A stretch of 64,000 bases of DNA from an uncultured Myxococcales bacterium (GCA_903895725.1 CAITUV010000073.1:62001-126000), one strand, 5' to 3'; shown: positions 8,134 to 17,365, numbered from the stretch's first letter. The notes: generated from the sequence alone by a model not told the origin. Numbers and translations are program-made.

Positions 8134-10641
8134 ATGAACCTGTTCCGAATCCGTCGCTGGAGTTCCTTGTGCGTTCCGGCGTGCCTTGCTGCAGCTCTCA
8201 TGCTCGGGGCCGGCCCGGGCCTGTCCCAGGAGACTGGCCCGCTTCCTCCGTCGGGAGAGCCGGCGCAGCCTGCCCCGGAGCCGGTCCCCGGGAGCCCGGT
8301 CCAGGAGGGAGCCGAACAGGGCGGATCTGCCGAGGCCGGTGCGGCTGCGGATGCGCCGTCCCCGCCCGCTACCGAAGGGGCGGTCGGGGAGGTCTCGACG
8401 GACGAGCTGGTCGGTCAGCTCGAGGCGAGCTACAAGGCATACGCTTCGGTCCTGGGCGGGCATTTCCGAAAGCCGGTCGACGGGGAGCAGGACTTCGAGG
8501 CGGTTCGCTCGGCCGTGGTGACGCTGGCCACGGAGGGGGTGGAGAAGGTCCTGTCGGGCAACGGTGCCGGCAAGAGGATGCTGGCCTGCCTGTCCGACCT
8601 GTCGCAGGACGGAGTCATGGCCGCTCATCTGGCGGCACTGGCCAAGAGGAGCGGGCGTCCCCTGTTCGTCCAGGAGTATCTGCGGGCCTGGTGCAATGTG
8701 CCGCTCGGCTCCCCCTACTCGAGGGGGAAGGTGGAAGTCCCCGGGGCCAAGGTCGGGAAGCTGACGGGTGATGTGGTCGCGGATCGGGCCCTCGTATGGC
8801 TGAGTGCGGACCGGGGGACCGTGGGCGCAATGAACGGCCATGCCGACCCGGGCGAATGGGTGGACCTGAAGTTCTCGATCACGAACCGCTCCAAGGGGCT
8901 GGCGATTCGGGGGGCGACGGCCCGGCTCGCTGTCCGGGGCGACAAGGACGTCCTGTGCCCCATCTGGCCGCCGCTGGAGGCCGATGCCGCAGCGCCGATT
9001 CCGCCGGGGTGCGGACGGGCCGTGGTGGTGGGACCGCCGGCCCTGGTGGGCGACCTGAGCCCGGGAGAGCGGGTGACGGTGGGGACCTTCGGGCTCGTGC
9101 TGGGAGCCGACACGGCGGGCACGTCGGTACCGATGGCGCTGCTGGTCGAGGCACCGGGGGCACCGGTATCGACGACCTGGTTCACGCTGCCGGTGGGGAA
9201 GCCTCCGCTGCTCGAAGTGGCCGGCCTGACCGTGGACGACGACGGTGCCGGGCAATCCCGCGGCAACGGGAACGGCCGGATCGAGCCCGGGGAACGGATC
9301 GAGCTCAAGGCCAGGCTGGCGGCCGTCGGGGCGCGGCAGCTCTCGAAGGTGGCCGTGTCCGCACACCAGTACAGCGGGTTCCTCGACCTGGCGCCTCGGG
9401 TGCTCGGCCTGACGACCCTCGTCGAGAAGAAGCCCGCACCGCTTGGTGGCGACTTCCAGTTCGAGGTCCCGACCATCGACTCCATGGCGGCGGTTCCGGC
9501 GGACCGCCTCGACCGGCAATTCTTCGTCGAGCGGGAGGTCAACTTGTGGATCGCTGCCTCCGGTTGCAGCGGCAAGGGGGAGGTTGCCAGGGACTGGGCG
9601 ACGGCCACGCCGTCGTCTTATCTGTGCCCCGCTGCGGCCCCGGGCTACCGCTACGTGCTGCCGATCCCGCTGTCCATCGAGTTCGACCAGGTCCTGGTGA
9701 TCAACACGGCACCGGTCGGGGCCCGGATCAAGGTCAACGGCGTTCAGGTCGGCGAGACCGGAAAGGGAGTCCCCGTGGTGTTCACGCAGCTCATGCCCGT
9801 GCGGAACAGCATTCTCTATTACCAGGTCAGTGCCGAGGCCCCGGGGTACGAAACCCGGGTGGTCGAGGTGCCGGTGATCTTCAAGGACCGGACCGCAGAC
9901 AACCTGACCAGCTCCCTCCTGCTCGAGCTGGAGGAAATGCAGCCGGCCGGGCCGGTCGAGCCCCCGGTGGCCGTGGTGGAGCAGCCGCCGTTCTGGGAAG
10001 AGGCCAAGGCGCGCGAGGAGCCGGTATCTCCGCCCGAGCCGCCCGAGGCTTCCAGTACCGGCGGGTTCTTCCTGCAAGCCGGCGGCGCCTACCGCGAGCT
10101 GCGCCCCGATTTCGAGCACGCTGATCGGCTGACCGAAGGGGAGCGGACCTTCCATGCGGCAGGCTTCGAAATGGGCGGAGGCTACCAGTTCGGCCGCTTC
10201 TTCTTCCTGTCGCTCGACTCGTCCGTGCTCTTTCCGACGGCGCTGGACCAGGACGGAGCGTTCCTGGTGAACCTCCCCTCGGAAGACGGGGAGACGGGAA
10301 CGACCTCGGCCAAGAAGGCAGCCCTGTATCACATCGATTCGGCCCTGGCGTGGACGCTTTGTGCCCAGCCCGGCTTCCAGGCATCGGTAGGGCCCTTCTC
10401 GGCTCATGCCGGGGTAGGCTTCCAGCTCGAAGGGATGAGCGCAGACGCCCCGCAGCCCAACAACACCACCGTCGATACGCCCGTGAGGCTGACCTCCGTG
10501 GGGTATTCGGCCCGCCTCTCCGCCGGCATGGCGGTCCGAATCGTGGACGGGCTGGGGCTTTACGCACGGGGGCTCCTGGCCCTCCCCAGAACCGGCATGG
10601 ACTGGGGAATTACCGGCGGCCTGCGCCTCGATCTCTTCTAA
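8134..10641 (+). CDS. secreted PEGA-domain protein with barrel-like C-terminus
   Basis: An 835-aa exported protein with a signal peptide (residues 1-31). A Pro/Ala/Glu-rich linker follows to about residue 75, then a helical part (80-190). Two beta-rich segments of CARDB-like character (215-480) include the phrase NGRIEPGERIELKARL. A PEGA-like carbohydrate-associated domain begins near residue 515 (APVGARIKVNGVQVGETGKG). After a second Pro/Glu linker (600-640), the last 195 residues alternate hydrophobic and aromatic strands and end in RLDLF, with a terminal Phe as in many outer-membrane beta-barrels. SD-like GAGGGGAGCC precedes the ATG at 8134. Its function is unknown; it may tether the outer membrane to surface or periplasmic partners. 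Confidence 0.8.
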   Translation: MNLFRIRRWSSLCVPACLAAALMLGAGPGLSQETGPLPPSGEPAQPAPEPVPGSPVQEGAEQGGSAEAGAAADAPSPPATEGAVGEVSTDELVGQLEASYKAYASVLGGHFRKPVDGEQDFEAVRSAVVTLATEGVEKVLSGNGAGKRMLACLSDLSQDGVMAAHLAALAKRSGRPLFVQEYLRAWCNVPLGSPYSRGKVEVPGAKVGKLTGDVVADRALVWLSADRGTVGAMNGHADPGEWVDLKFSITNRSKGLAIRGATARLAVRGDKDVLCPIWPPLEADAAAPIPPGCGRAVVVGPPALVGDLSPGERVTVGTFGLVLGADTAGTSVPMALLVEAPGAPVSTTWFTLPVGKPPLLEVAGLTVDDDGAGQSRGNGNGRIEPGERIELKARLAAVGARQLSKVAVSAHQYSGFLDLAPRVLGLTTLVEKKPAPLGGDFQFEVPTIDSMAAVPADRLDRQFFVEREVNLWIAASGCSGKGEVARDWATATPSSYLCPAAAPGYRYVLPIPLSIEFDQVLVINTAPVGARIKVNGVQVGETGKGVPVVFTQLMPVRNSILYYQVSAEAPGYETRVVEVPVIFKDRTADNLTSSLLLELEEMQPAGPVEPPVAVVEQPPFWEEAKAREEPVSPPEPPEASSTGGFFLQAGGAYRELRPDFEHADRLTEGERTFHAAGFEMGGGYQFGRFFFLSLDSSVLFPTALDQDGAFLVNLPSEDGETGTTSAKKAALYHIDSALAWTLCAQPGFQASVGPFSAHAGVGFQLEGMSADAPQPNNTTVDTPVRLTSVGYSARLSAGMAVRIVDGLGLYARGLLALPRTGMDWGITGGLRLDLF

Positions 10642-10646
10642 ATGGC

Positions 10647-10674
10647 TTGACTTCACGCGTGCGATCCTCAGAAT
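10647..10674 (+). promoter_or_regulatory. cysS-def-fmt promoter
   Basis: TTGACT (10647-10652), 16 bases, CAGAAT (10669-10674), six bases after the preceding stop codon and ahead of the cysS SD at 10721. Confidence 0.5.
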
Positions 10675-10729
10675 TTCCGGCGGAGAACTCCGGCCCGTGA
10701 CGGGCAGGAACAGGCTTGCGGGAGGCAAC

Positions 10730-12196
10730 ATGGGGCTCAAGGTGTTCAACACGCTGTCCGGAAAGAAAGAGGACTTCGTTCCGCTCGAGCAGGGGCGGGT
10801 TGGAATGTACGTCTGCGGCGTGACGGTGTACGACTTCAGTCACATCGGTCATGCCCGCTGCTACGTGGCGTTCGACGTGGCCTATCGGTACCTCAAGGCC
10901 TCGGGCCTCGAGGTCCGGTACGTGCGGAATTTCACTGACGTGGATGACAAGATCATCAACCGGGCTGCCCAGACGGGAGAGGCGCCGGTGGATCTGGCCA
11001 CACGGAACATCCGGGCGTTCCACGAGGACATGGATGCGCTCAACTGCCGGCGTCCGGACGTAGAGCCCCGGGTGACCGACCACATCCCGGACATCATCGC
11101 CCTGGTGGAGCGGATCGTGGCCAACGGGCACGGGTATGCGGCACCGGACGGGTCGGTGTACTTCTCGATCGACAGTTTCCGGGAGTACGGTCAGCTCTCG
11201 AAGCGGAACCTGGACGACATGGTGGCCGGGGCCAGCGAGCGGGTCGACGAGGACCCGAACAAGCGCAACCCGCTCGACTTCGTGCTCTGGAAGCCGGCAA
11301 AGCCGGGCGAGCCCTGGTGGGAATCGCCGTGGGGGCGTGGCCGGCCGGGGTGGCACATCGAGTGCTCGGCCATGAGCGCCCGTCACCTCGGGGAGACGTT
11401 CGACATCCATGGCGGGGGCAAGGACCTCGTTTTCCCGCATCATGAGAACGAGATCGCCCAGTCCCGCGCAGCATCCGGGCGGGAGTTCGTGAAGTACTGG
11501 CTGCACAACGGGTTCGTCAACGTGGACCAGGAGAAGATGTCCAAGTCTCTGGGCAACTTCTTCACCATCCGGGACGTGCTGGTGAAGTACCACCCGGAGG
11601 CCATCCGGATGTTCCTGCTCTCGACGCACTACCGCAGCCCGATCAACTACTCGACCCGCAACCTGGAAGAAGCGACCGGTCGCATCGAGTACATGACCGA
11701 GACGGTTGCCAAGCTCGATGCCGCCATTGCGGACGGCGGCCCGGAAGGCGGCGAGGTGGCCCCGGATGCGGAGCGGGTCAAGGCTGCCATCCGGGAGGCC
11801 ATGGACGACGACTTCAACACCGCGGCGGCGCTGGGGCACCTGTTCGAACTGTGCCGCGGAGCCAATGACTGGGTCGCCCGCAAGAAGAAGACTCCGGGAC
11901 GCCTGGCCACCCTGGTCGCGATCCGGGAAGTGCTCCGGGAGGCCGCCTCGATCTTCGGGATCCTGGAGAACCCTCCGGCCCGGGTTCTGGCCGAGATCAA
12001 GGACCGCGACGTGGTGCGGCTGGGCCTAGACGTGACGGACATCGAGAAGGTGATTGCCGAGCGCTGGGCCGCCCGGCAGGCCAAGGATTTCGCCCGGGCC
12101 GACGCCTTGCGTGCTGAGCTCGGGGCCCGTAACATCGACGTGTCGGACTCGCCGTCGGGCTCGACGTGGCGGGTGCGTCGCCAGACTCAGGAGTAA
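10730..12196 (+). CDS. cysS: cysteinyl-tRNA synthetase
   Basis: This 488-aa class I aminoacyl-tRNA synthetase charges tRNA-Cys. Visible signatures are the zinc/HIGH region (CGVTVYDFSHIGHAR, residues 27-41), the zinc ligands in GWHIECSAMS and HHENE, and the KMSKS loop (EKMSKSLGN). The ATG at 10730 has GGAGG (10721-10725) upstream; an in-frame GTG at 10697 lacks one. It is first in a cysS-def-fmt operon with only four bases to def. Cys is very abundant in the secreted proteins encoded in this window, so the supply of Cys-tRNA is a relevant context, but the gene itself is ordinary. Confidence 0.98.
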   Translation: MGLKVFNTLSGKKEDFVPLEQGRVGMYVCGVTVYDFSHIGHARCYVAFDVAYRYLKASGLEVRYVRNFTDVDDKIINRAAQTGEAPVDLATRNIRAFHEDMDALNCRRPDVEPRVTDHIPDIIALVERIVANGHGYAAPDGSVYFSIDSFREYGQLSKRNLDDMVAGASERVDEDPNKRNPLDFVLWKPAKPGEPWWESPWGRGRPGWHIECSAMSARHLGETFDIHGGGKDLVFPHHENEIAQSRAASGREFVKYWLHNGFVNVDQEKMSKSLGNFFTIRDVLVKYHPEAIRMFLLSTHYRSPINYSTRNLEEATGRIEYMTETVAKLDAAIADGGPEGGEVAPDAERVKAAIREAMDDDFNTAAALGHLFELCRGANDWVARKKKTPGRLATLVAIREVLREAASIFGILENPPARVLAEIKDRDVVRLGLDVTDIEKVIAERWAARQAKDFARADALRAELGARNIDVSDSPSGSTWRVRRQTQE

Positions 12197-12200
12197 GCCG

Positions 12201-12722
12201 ATGGCACGCCTGGAGCTGAGAACCTATCCAGATCCCGTGTTGCGGGAGACCTGCACCGAGGTGACCCTCTTCGACGAGAAGCTGGAGAAGCTGGCCACCG
12301 ACATGCTCGAGACCATGTACTTCAATGACGGGCTCGGGCTTGCGGCACCGCAGGTCGGCGTGAGCAAGCGTCTGTTGGTGCTGGATGTGGCACCGGGAGA
12401 GGAGCGGGGCAAGAACCCCATCGTCCTGATCAACCCGAAGATCGTCGATGGGGAAGGAACCATCGAGTGGGACGAGGGATGCCTGAGCCTTCCGGACCTC
12501 AACGTGGTCATGGCCCGCAAGGCGCACATCGTGGTGCAGGCGCAGAACATCAAGGGGGAACCGATCGAGCTGCCGTGCGACGAGCTTCTGTCCGTGGCGG
12601 TACAGCACGAGATGGACCACCTCGAGGGAAAGCTGCTGATCGACTATCTGCCGCCGCTCAAGCGCCGCATGGTGGCCCGAGACTTCCGCAAGAAGAAGGA
12701 GAAGGAGCTGGAGGACATATGA
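12201..12722 (+). CDS. def: peptide deformylase
   Basis: A 173-aa metalloenzyme that removes the N-formyl group from nascent proteins. All three family motifs are present: GLGLAAPQVG (residues 44-53), EGCLSLP (92-98, metal ligand C94) and QHEMDHLEG (135-143, ligands H136 and H140, catalytic E137). It starts four bases after cysS. Its stop overlaps the fmt start as ATGA. Pairing with fmt, which adds the formyl group def removes, is a classic arrangement. Confidence 0.98.
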   Translation: MARLELRTYPDPVLRETCTEVTLFDEKLEKLATDMLETMYFNDGLGLAAPQVGVSKRLLVLDVAPGEERGKNPIVLINPKIVDGEGTIEWDEGCLSLPDLNVVMARKAHIVVQAQNIKGEPIELPCDELLSVAVQHEMDHLEGKLLIDYLPPLKRRMVARDFRKKKEKELEDI

Positions 12723-13648
12723 GCCTCGTCTTCATGGGGACTCCAGACCTTGCCGTGGTGATCCTCAAGGCGGTCGTGGAGGCAGGGTACCCGGTTGCGG
12801 GCGTGGTCTGCCAGCCGGACCGGCCTCGTGGCCGGGAGTGCCGTCCGATGCCGCCGGCGGTCAAGGAATTCGCCTCGACTGCGGGATTGCACGTCTGCCA
12901 GCCAAGGCGGATGAAAGGGGAGCTCCTGGGACAGCTTGCCGAGCTCAAGCCGGAGCTGGCTATCGTCGCCGCGTATGGGCGGATTCTTCCTCCGGAGATC
13001 CTGTCGCTGCCCGCCCGAGGGTGTGTCAACGTCCATGCGTCGCTGCTCCCGGCCTACCGGGGAGCGGCTCCAATTCAGTGGGCCATCGCCAACGGAGAGA
13101 GAGAGACCGGAGTATCCCTCATGCAGATGGATGCCGGCCTCGACACCGGGCCTGTGCTGGCTCAGCAGGTGGTTCCCATCGGGGAGCAGGAGACGGCCGA
13201 CGTGCTCCACGACCGGCTGGCGGCTGCAGGGGGCGAGCTCCTGCTCCGGCATCTCCCCGACCTGCTGGCCGGAAGGCTTGAGGCAGTCCCGCAGGATCAC
13301 GAGCGGGCCACCCTGGCGCCTATCCTGACCCGGGAGCACGCACGACTCGACTGGACGATGCCCGCCTCCACGCTGGCCTGTCGGGCACGGGGATTTCACC
13401 CGTGGCCGGGATCGGAGACGACACTCCACGGCCGCCGGCTGAAGCTCTTTCCGCCGTTCACAGTCGAGGCCGCCGACGGGCATGAAGCGCCGGGGACCGT
13501 CCTGCACGCTGGTCCAGACGGTCTCGTCGTGCGCTGCGGGCTGGGGGCCGTCCGGGTCCTGTGCCTCCAGCTCGAGGGAAAGAAGCGTCTTCCGGTAAAG
13601 GACTTCCTCCAGGGGGCGCGGCTGTCGGCCGGGGAGTCCTTCTGCTGA
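12719..13648 (+). CDS. fmt: methionyl-tRNA formyltransferase
   Basis: This 309-aa enzyme formylates initiator Met-tRNA using 10-formyl-tetrahydrofolate. The N-terminal formyltransferase fold (FMGTPDLAVVIL) carries the catalytic region NVHASLLPAYRGAAPI (residues 103-118) and the active-site Asp in the segment around MDAGLDTGPVL. The C-terminal OB-like domain that binds tRNA spans about 205-309. It overlaps def by four bases, so initiation is probably coupled. Confidence 0.98.
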   Translation: MSLVFMGTPDLAVVILKAVVEAGYPVAGVVCQPDRPRGRECRPMPPAVKEFASTAGLHVCQPRRMKGELLGQLAELKPELAIVAAYGRILPPEILSLPARGCVNVHASLLPAYRGAAPIQWAIANGERETGVSLMQMDAGLDTGPVLAQQVVPIGEQETADVLHDRLAAAGGELLLRHLPDLLAGRLEAVPQDHERATLAPILTREHARLDWTMPASTLACRARGFHPWPGSETTLHGRRLKLFPPFTVEAADGHEAPGTVLHAGPDGLVVRCGLGAVRVLCLQLEGKKRLPVKDFLQGARLSAGESFC

Positions 13649-13699
13649 CCGACTCCGGCACTCGGATGAGTTTCTGACGCTACGCTGTTGAACGATGCC

Positions 13700-14863
13700 T
13701 CAGAGGCGGGCGAGTGCCCGATCGATTCTGCGAATCACTTCGTGCATCTGAGAGACGGACGGGATGCTGACCCGGACGTAGCTCTCCATGCGGGGAAGGC
13801 TGCTGCGGTCCCGGACGTAGACCCCTTCTTCCTCCAGCAGGCGGCAGAAGCGCGGCGGATCCGGCACCTTCATGTTCACGAAATTGGCCGGCGTGATGAT
13901 GACGTTGAGGCCTCTCTTGGCCATCTCCGAGCGGAACAGCTCCTTGGCCTGCGTCACTTCCCGGACGAACGCCCGGTAGTAGTCGAGGTCCTCGAGGCAG
14001 GCCATGGCCGCAATCTGTCCCAGTCGGTTCACGCTCTTTGGGTTGAACAGCTTCTTGAGCTGCCGCATGACCGACGGTCCGGTGCACAGGTAGCCCATGC
14101 GCAGGCCGGCGATGCCGAAGCACTTGGAGAAGGTGCGGGTAACGACCAGATTTTCGTAGCGCCCCACGAGCCCCATCACCGTCTCGCCGTGGAATTCGAA
14201 GTAAGCCTCGTCCACGAGGAACAGGGTGTTCGGGAAGCTCTCCAGGAGGCCGGCGACCTCGCCGGCCGAGTAAGTCACGCCCGTGGGATTGTTCGGGTTG
14301 ACCAGGTACACGAGCTTCGTGTCCTGGGTCAGGACCTGGCGGAGCTCGTCGACCGCTGAATCGAACAGGTCCGAGGAGTAAAACGGAACGACCTGGGCAC
14401 CACGGGCTTCCACGTACACCAGGAAATGGGTGTAGGTGGGCATGGGCACAACGACCCGGTTGCCCGGCTCGAGGTAGGTCTTGCAGACCAGCTCGAGGGC
14501 ATCATCGGAGCCGTTGGTGACGAGGATGTTCTCCTCGGGAAGATCGACGTAGTTCGACAGGGCATGGCAGAGGCTGTGGCTGCCCAGCTCCGGGTACCAG
14601 TTGAGATGGTTGGAGTGGCTCAGGAAATTGACGATGGCCCGATAGACTCCCGGGGCCGGCGGAATGGTCGACTCGTTCCAGTCGAGCTTGAACGGGATCT
14701 GCTGCGGCTTGGCCCAGATCTTGTCGAGCGAGGAGACGGGGTCGTACGGGGCAAGGTTGTCGAGCCAGCGGGCCGGCTCGGGATGGGCCTCGCCCCGATG
14801 CGAGTCCGCACCGGCGATGTTCATCGACCTGCTACCGTTTCCGGGTTCCGTAGAACCTCTCAT
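13700..14863 (-). CDS. HisC-like PLP aminotransferase
   Basis: A 387-aa fold-type I PLP enzyme of the histidinol-phosphate aminotransferase group. Family features are the substrate-loop region LDWNES near the N-terminus, NPNNPTG, the DEAYFEF motif and the PLP-lysine region RTFSKCFGIAGLRMGY. The start at 14863 has GGGAGG six bases upstream; a later ATG at 14824 and an earlier possible start at 14884 lack good ribosome sites. There are no other histidine genes nearby, so the substrate could equally be an aromatic amino acid or threonine phosphate. I therefore do not assign hisC. It converges on fmt. Confidence 0.85.
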   Translation of the reverse strand: MRGSTEPGNGSRSMNIAGADSHRGEAHPEPARWLDNLAPYDPVSSLDKIWAKPQQIPFKLDWNESTIPPAPGVYRAIVNFLSHSNHLNWYPELGSHSLCHALSNYVDLPEENILVTNGSDDALELVCKTYLEPGNRVVVPMPTYTHFLVYVEARGAQVVPFYSSDLFDSAVDELRQVLTQDTKLVYLVNPNNPTGVTYSAGEVAGLLESFPNTLFLVDEAYFEFHGETVMGLVGRYENLVVTRTFSKCFGIAGLRMGYLCTGPSVMRQLKKLFNPKSVNRLGQIAAMACLEDLDYYRAFVREVTQAKELFRSEMAKRGLNVIITPANFVNMKVPDPPRFCRLLEEEGVYVRDRSSLPRMESYVRVSIPSVSQMHEVIRRIDRALARL

Positions 14864-15155
14864 CCCGCACCTCCCAAGGGTCACGTAACTTGCCAGCGTT
14901 TGAGGCGCTTGTCAACTGCCTACGCGCCTCACACGTCCCACAAGTAAGCAAAGATCGTACCACGGACTTCCCGAATCCCAAGAAAGTCGGCAGGATGGCC
15001 TGCACACAGGGGCTCCCGGGACGTGCGTCGGAACGAGCATACAGCCAGGGCCCCGGGAGGTTGGAGCATACGTACTCCAGGCATGCGGGGGCGTACTCCA
15101 CCCCCCCGTTGACTGGAGCCCCCGCCGGTGACACACTGGTGAGCGGAGGTCGGGA
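14864..15155. other. divergent intergenic region
   Basis: It separates the aminotransferase from the repeat protein. A perfect TTGACA on the minus strand (14910-14915) has only a weak -10 (CAAGTT) 17 bases away. The plus-strand promoter is at 15109-15137. Two copies of cgtactcc (15071-15078, 15092-15099) are the only other repeat. I see no gene. Confidence 0.6.
15109..15137 (+). promoter_or_regulatory. promoter of the 12-residue-repeat protein
   Basis: TTGACT (15109-15114), 17 bases, CACACT (15132-15137). It is followed closely by a GGAGG ribosome site and the ATG at 15156, giving a leader of about 12 bases. Confidence 0.45.
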
Positions 15156-16151
15156 ATGGCAAATCCGTACCGAGTGAAGTTGACTGACCCAGCAGTCCTG
15201 CGTCGGGCACTGGAGAGCTTCCTGACGCTGGGCGTGTGTCCGCTCAGGGCATCGCCTCCGCCCAAGCCGATGGCGCAGGTGGAAATCGAGATCATGCTGC
15301 CTGGCGGGCGGTCGCAGCTTTGCCGGGGAACCGTGATCCGGCACGTCAGCCCGATCGACTGCCTTGTCCAGGTTTCCGGTGCTCTCGACCTGCCGCTGAT
15401 GCGGAAAGTGCTCGAGGAGGCCGAGGCCGGAGCCGCCGCCGGGGCCGGGGCCTATGCGGGGGAGGAAACCGGCGAGGGCAGCGGGGAGTGGGCCGAGTCC
15501 CCCGCCAGGGAGTCAACTGGCGAGAGAGGCGGCGAGCGGGCTGCATCGGCTACCCGTGAGGAAACCGGCGAGCGGGCAGCATCGGTTGGCCGTGAGGAAA
15601 CCGGCGAGCGGGCTGCATCGGCTGGCCGTGAGGAGACCGGCGAGCGGGCAGCATCGGTTGGCCGTGAGGAAACCGGCGAGCGGGCAGCATCGGCTGCCGG
15701 TGAGGAAGCTGGCGAGGGGGGCCGGGGAGCCCCCGAGCGATCCCAGGAGTCGGTGGATGCCTACAAGCTGCTCCAGTCCGCGAACGTGGCGGAGAAGCAG
15801 AAGCTGGCCCGTTCCGGAAACCAGGTGCTTCGGAACCTGCTCATCCGCGACCGGATCAAGAACGTCCACGTCTTCGTGCTGATGAACCCGAGGATCACGA
15901 GTGAGGAGGTGGTCGAGTACTCCAAGCTTGCTGGCCTCTCTAAGGATGCCATCCAGATGATTGCGGGGAACCGGGTGTGGAGCTCGTCCCCGCAGGTGAC
16001 CATGAATCTCGTGCGCAACCCGGCAACGCCTCCTGAGCTCCTGCCGACGTTGCTGCGCCGGCTGTCCCAGGCCCAGCTTCGCATGCTGGCCAAGAGCTCG
16101 GATGTCCGTACCCAGGTATCCACCCTGGCGCGCAAGATGATCTTCGGGTAG
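15156..16151 (+). CDS. protein with PilZ-like N-terminus, tandem repeats and helical C-terminus
   Basis: This 331-aa cytoplasmic protein has three parts. Residues 1-85 are beta-rich and include a segment (VEIEIMLPGGRSQLCRGTVI) reminiscent of PilZ domains, though I cannot find the full c-di-GMP-binding RxxxR signature. Residues 118-186 are 12-residue tandem repeats, ETGERAASvGRE, strongly charged. Residues 190-331 are alpha-helical and resemble HEAT-like or DUF2336-type repeats (MNPRITSEEVVEYSKLAGLS, VRNPATPPELLPTLL). No signal peptide is seen. The layout suggests a scaffold with a flexible, length-variable linker. I do not know its function. Confidence 0.75.
   Translation: MANPYRVKLTDPAVLRRALESFLTLGVCPLRASPPPKPMAQVEIEIMLPGGRSQLCRGTVIRHVSPIDCLVQVSGALDLPLMRKVLEEAEAGAAAGAGAYAGEETGEGSGEWAESPARESTGERGGERAASATREETGERAASVGREETGERAASAGREETGERAASVGREETGERAASAAGEEAGEGGRGAPERSQESVDAYKLLQSANVAEKQKLARSGNQVLRNLLIRDRIKNVHVFVLMNPRITSEEVVEYSKLAGLSKDAIQMIAGNRVWSSSPQVTMNLVRNPATPPELLPTLLRRLSQAQLRMLAKSSDVRTQVSTLARKMIFG
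15519..15698 (+). repeat. 36-bp coding tandem repeat, four close copies plus one degenerate
   Basis: Units at 15555-15590, 15591-15626, 15627-15662 and 15663-15698 differ from each other at only a few bases. A degenerate unit precedes at 15519-15554. The 36-bp period keeps the reading frame, so copy number can vary without breaking the gene. Confidence 0.95.
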
Positions 16152-16155
16152 TGCC

Positions 16156-16186
16156 CCGGGGTTCGGGGATCGGGGTTCGGGGTTCG
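16156..16186. repeat. GGGGTTC-type G-rich repeat in convergent gap
   Basis: Short repeats of cggggttcgg/gggat fill most of the 39-bp gap between two converging genes. Four or more G-runs could form a quadruplex on the plus-strand DNA. No canonical terminator is seen. Confidence 0.7.
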
Positions 16187-16190
16187 CTGG

Positions 16191-17219
16191 CTACATGCCG
16201 GGGCCGACGTCGTCCTCCCCGTGCCCCAGGGTGATTCGCACACGGCCGCCTTGCGTCGCCTGTCGGCCGTCGGCCGCATCGGCAAGGCCGCTGTGCGGGG
16301 GCAAGCTCACTCTCTCCCGGGCGACTTCGGGCTCGAGCGCCCAGAAACCGTAGTCGTTGAGCACCTTGACCGTCACGACGGCGGCCAGGAAGATGTTGAC
16401 CGTGTAGAACGTCCAGACGATGAGGACGATCAGTGTGCTGAGGCTCCCATACAGCGTCGAGAGCTGGGAGATGTGCTCGAGGTAGAGGGAGAACACCCAC
16501 TTGGCCAGCTCGAACAGCAGGAAGAACAGCGTGGCTCCGACCACGAGGTACTTGAAGCGCAGCCGGCGGCGGCAGAAGTAGGTCACTAGGCCGAGGAAGG
16601 CGACCAGTGTGCCCGCATAGGCGAGCAGCTTGCCGAAGAGGGCGCTGGTGTAGAGGTACTCGTGCAGGGGACGGCCTCCGGCCGCGGCCGCAAACGAGTC
16701 CGCAAACACCAGGACATAGTGGCTGATGACGGCGAACACGCCGAGGCTCCCGATGAACCCGATGAACAGGAGCTTGGACAGGAGCAGGGGCCGGCTCCTG
16801 CTGACGCCGAAGATGCGGTTGAGGGCATCCTCGATGGCACCGAAGACGAGGCTGGATGTGAGTGCGAGGGCGACCAGACCGACGATTCCCATGGCACCGC
16901 GGGCATCGATGAGCTCCCGCACGCGCTGCGCAAGATCCTCCTTGATGAACGGGATGACGTGGCCCGTGGTCACGAAGACCGACTGGATGAACTCCTCCTG
17001 CGAAGCGTAATCCGCCCCGAGCGCGTGCATGACGAATCCGAGTGCGGAAAGCAGAAGGATCAGGAAAGGCAGAAGGGACAGGAGCGCGTAGTAGGAAATC
17101 GCTGCGGCGGATCGCATGCAATCGTCGGCACGATACAGCAGCAGGGTCAGGCGACAGGTCTGCCCCGTGGATTCGAGCAAGAGCTTCATCCTGTGCGGCA
17201 GGATTCTCCCGATTCCCAA
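16191..17219 (-). CDS. YihY/BrkB-family inner-membrane protein
   Basis: A 342-aa protein with about six transmembrane segments between residues 35 and 285. It carries the family's opening motif around AAAISYYALLSLLPFL and the GAIEDALNRIFGV region. The family (UPF0761) was once mis-called ribonuclease BN; its transport role is still unclear. The start is chosen as TTG at 17219 because GGAGGTGA sits five bases upstream. The first ATG, at 17189, has no ribosome site. The last 60 residues are hydrophilic and probably cytoplasmic. The gene faces the 1027-aa Cys-rich gene divergently. Confidence 0.9.
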   Translation of the reverse strand: MGIGRILPHRMKLLLESTGQTCRLTLLLYRADDCMRSAAAISYYALLSLLPFLILLLSALGFVMHALGADYASQEEFIQSVFVTTGHVIPFIKEDLAQRVRELIDARGAMGIVGLVALALTSSLVFGAIEDALNRIFGVSRSRPLLLSKLLFIGFIGSLGVFAVISHYVLVFADSFAAAAGGRPLHEYLYTSALFGKLLAYAGTLVAFLGLVTYFCRRRLRFKYLVVGATLFFLLFELAKWVFSLYLEHISQLSTLYGSLSTLIVLIVWTFYTVNIFLAAVVTVKVLNDYGFWALEPEVARERVSLPPHSGLADAADGRQATQGGRVRITLGHGEDDVGPGM

Positions 17220-17336
17220 GCGTCACCTCCGGGACGCCCACGACTGTAGCCGAGCGGCGTCCGACGCGCAAGGCTCCGTTCCGGCCACGGCTCTACTGCC
17301 GGTCCGGCTCCAGTCTTCCTTGCGAACCATTCCCCT

Positions 17337-17365
17337 TTGCGCGCGACGACCTCCTTGGTTATATT
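17337..17365 (+). promoter_or_regulatory. promoter of the 1027-aa Cys-rich protein
   Basis: TTGCGC (17337-17342), 17 bases, TATATT (17360-17365), 39 bases before the ATG at 17405. Confidence 0.55.

Noticed and set aside
8062..10752. 896-aa open frame on the minus strand
   Set aside because: It spans the whole PEGA-domain gene in antisense and has Arg/Gly/His-rich shadow composition. The plus-strand gene has a signal peptide, a ribosome site and recognisable domains.
15519..15698. Regular 36-bp repeats considered as a CRISPR array
   Set aside because: The units are contiguous with no spacers and lie in frame inside a coding sequence.
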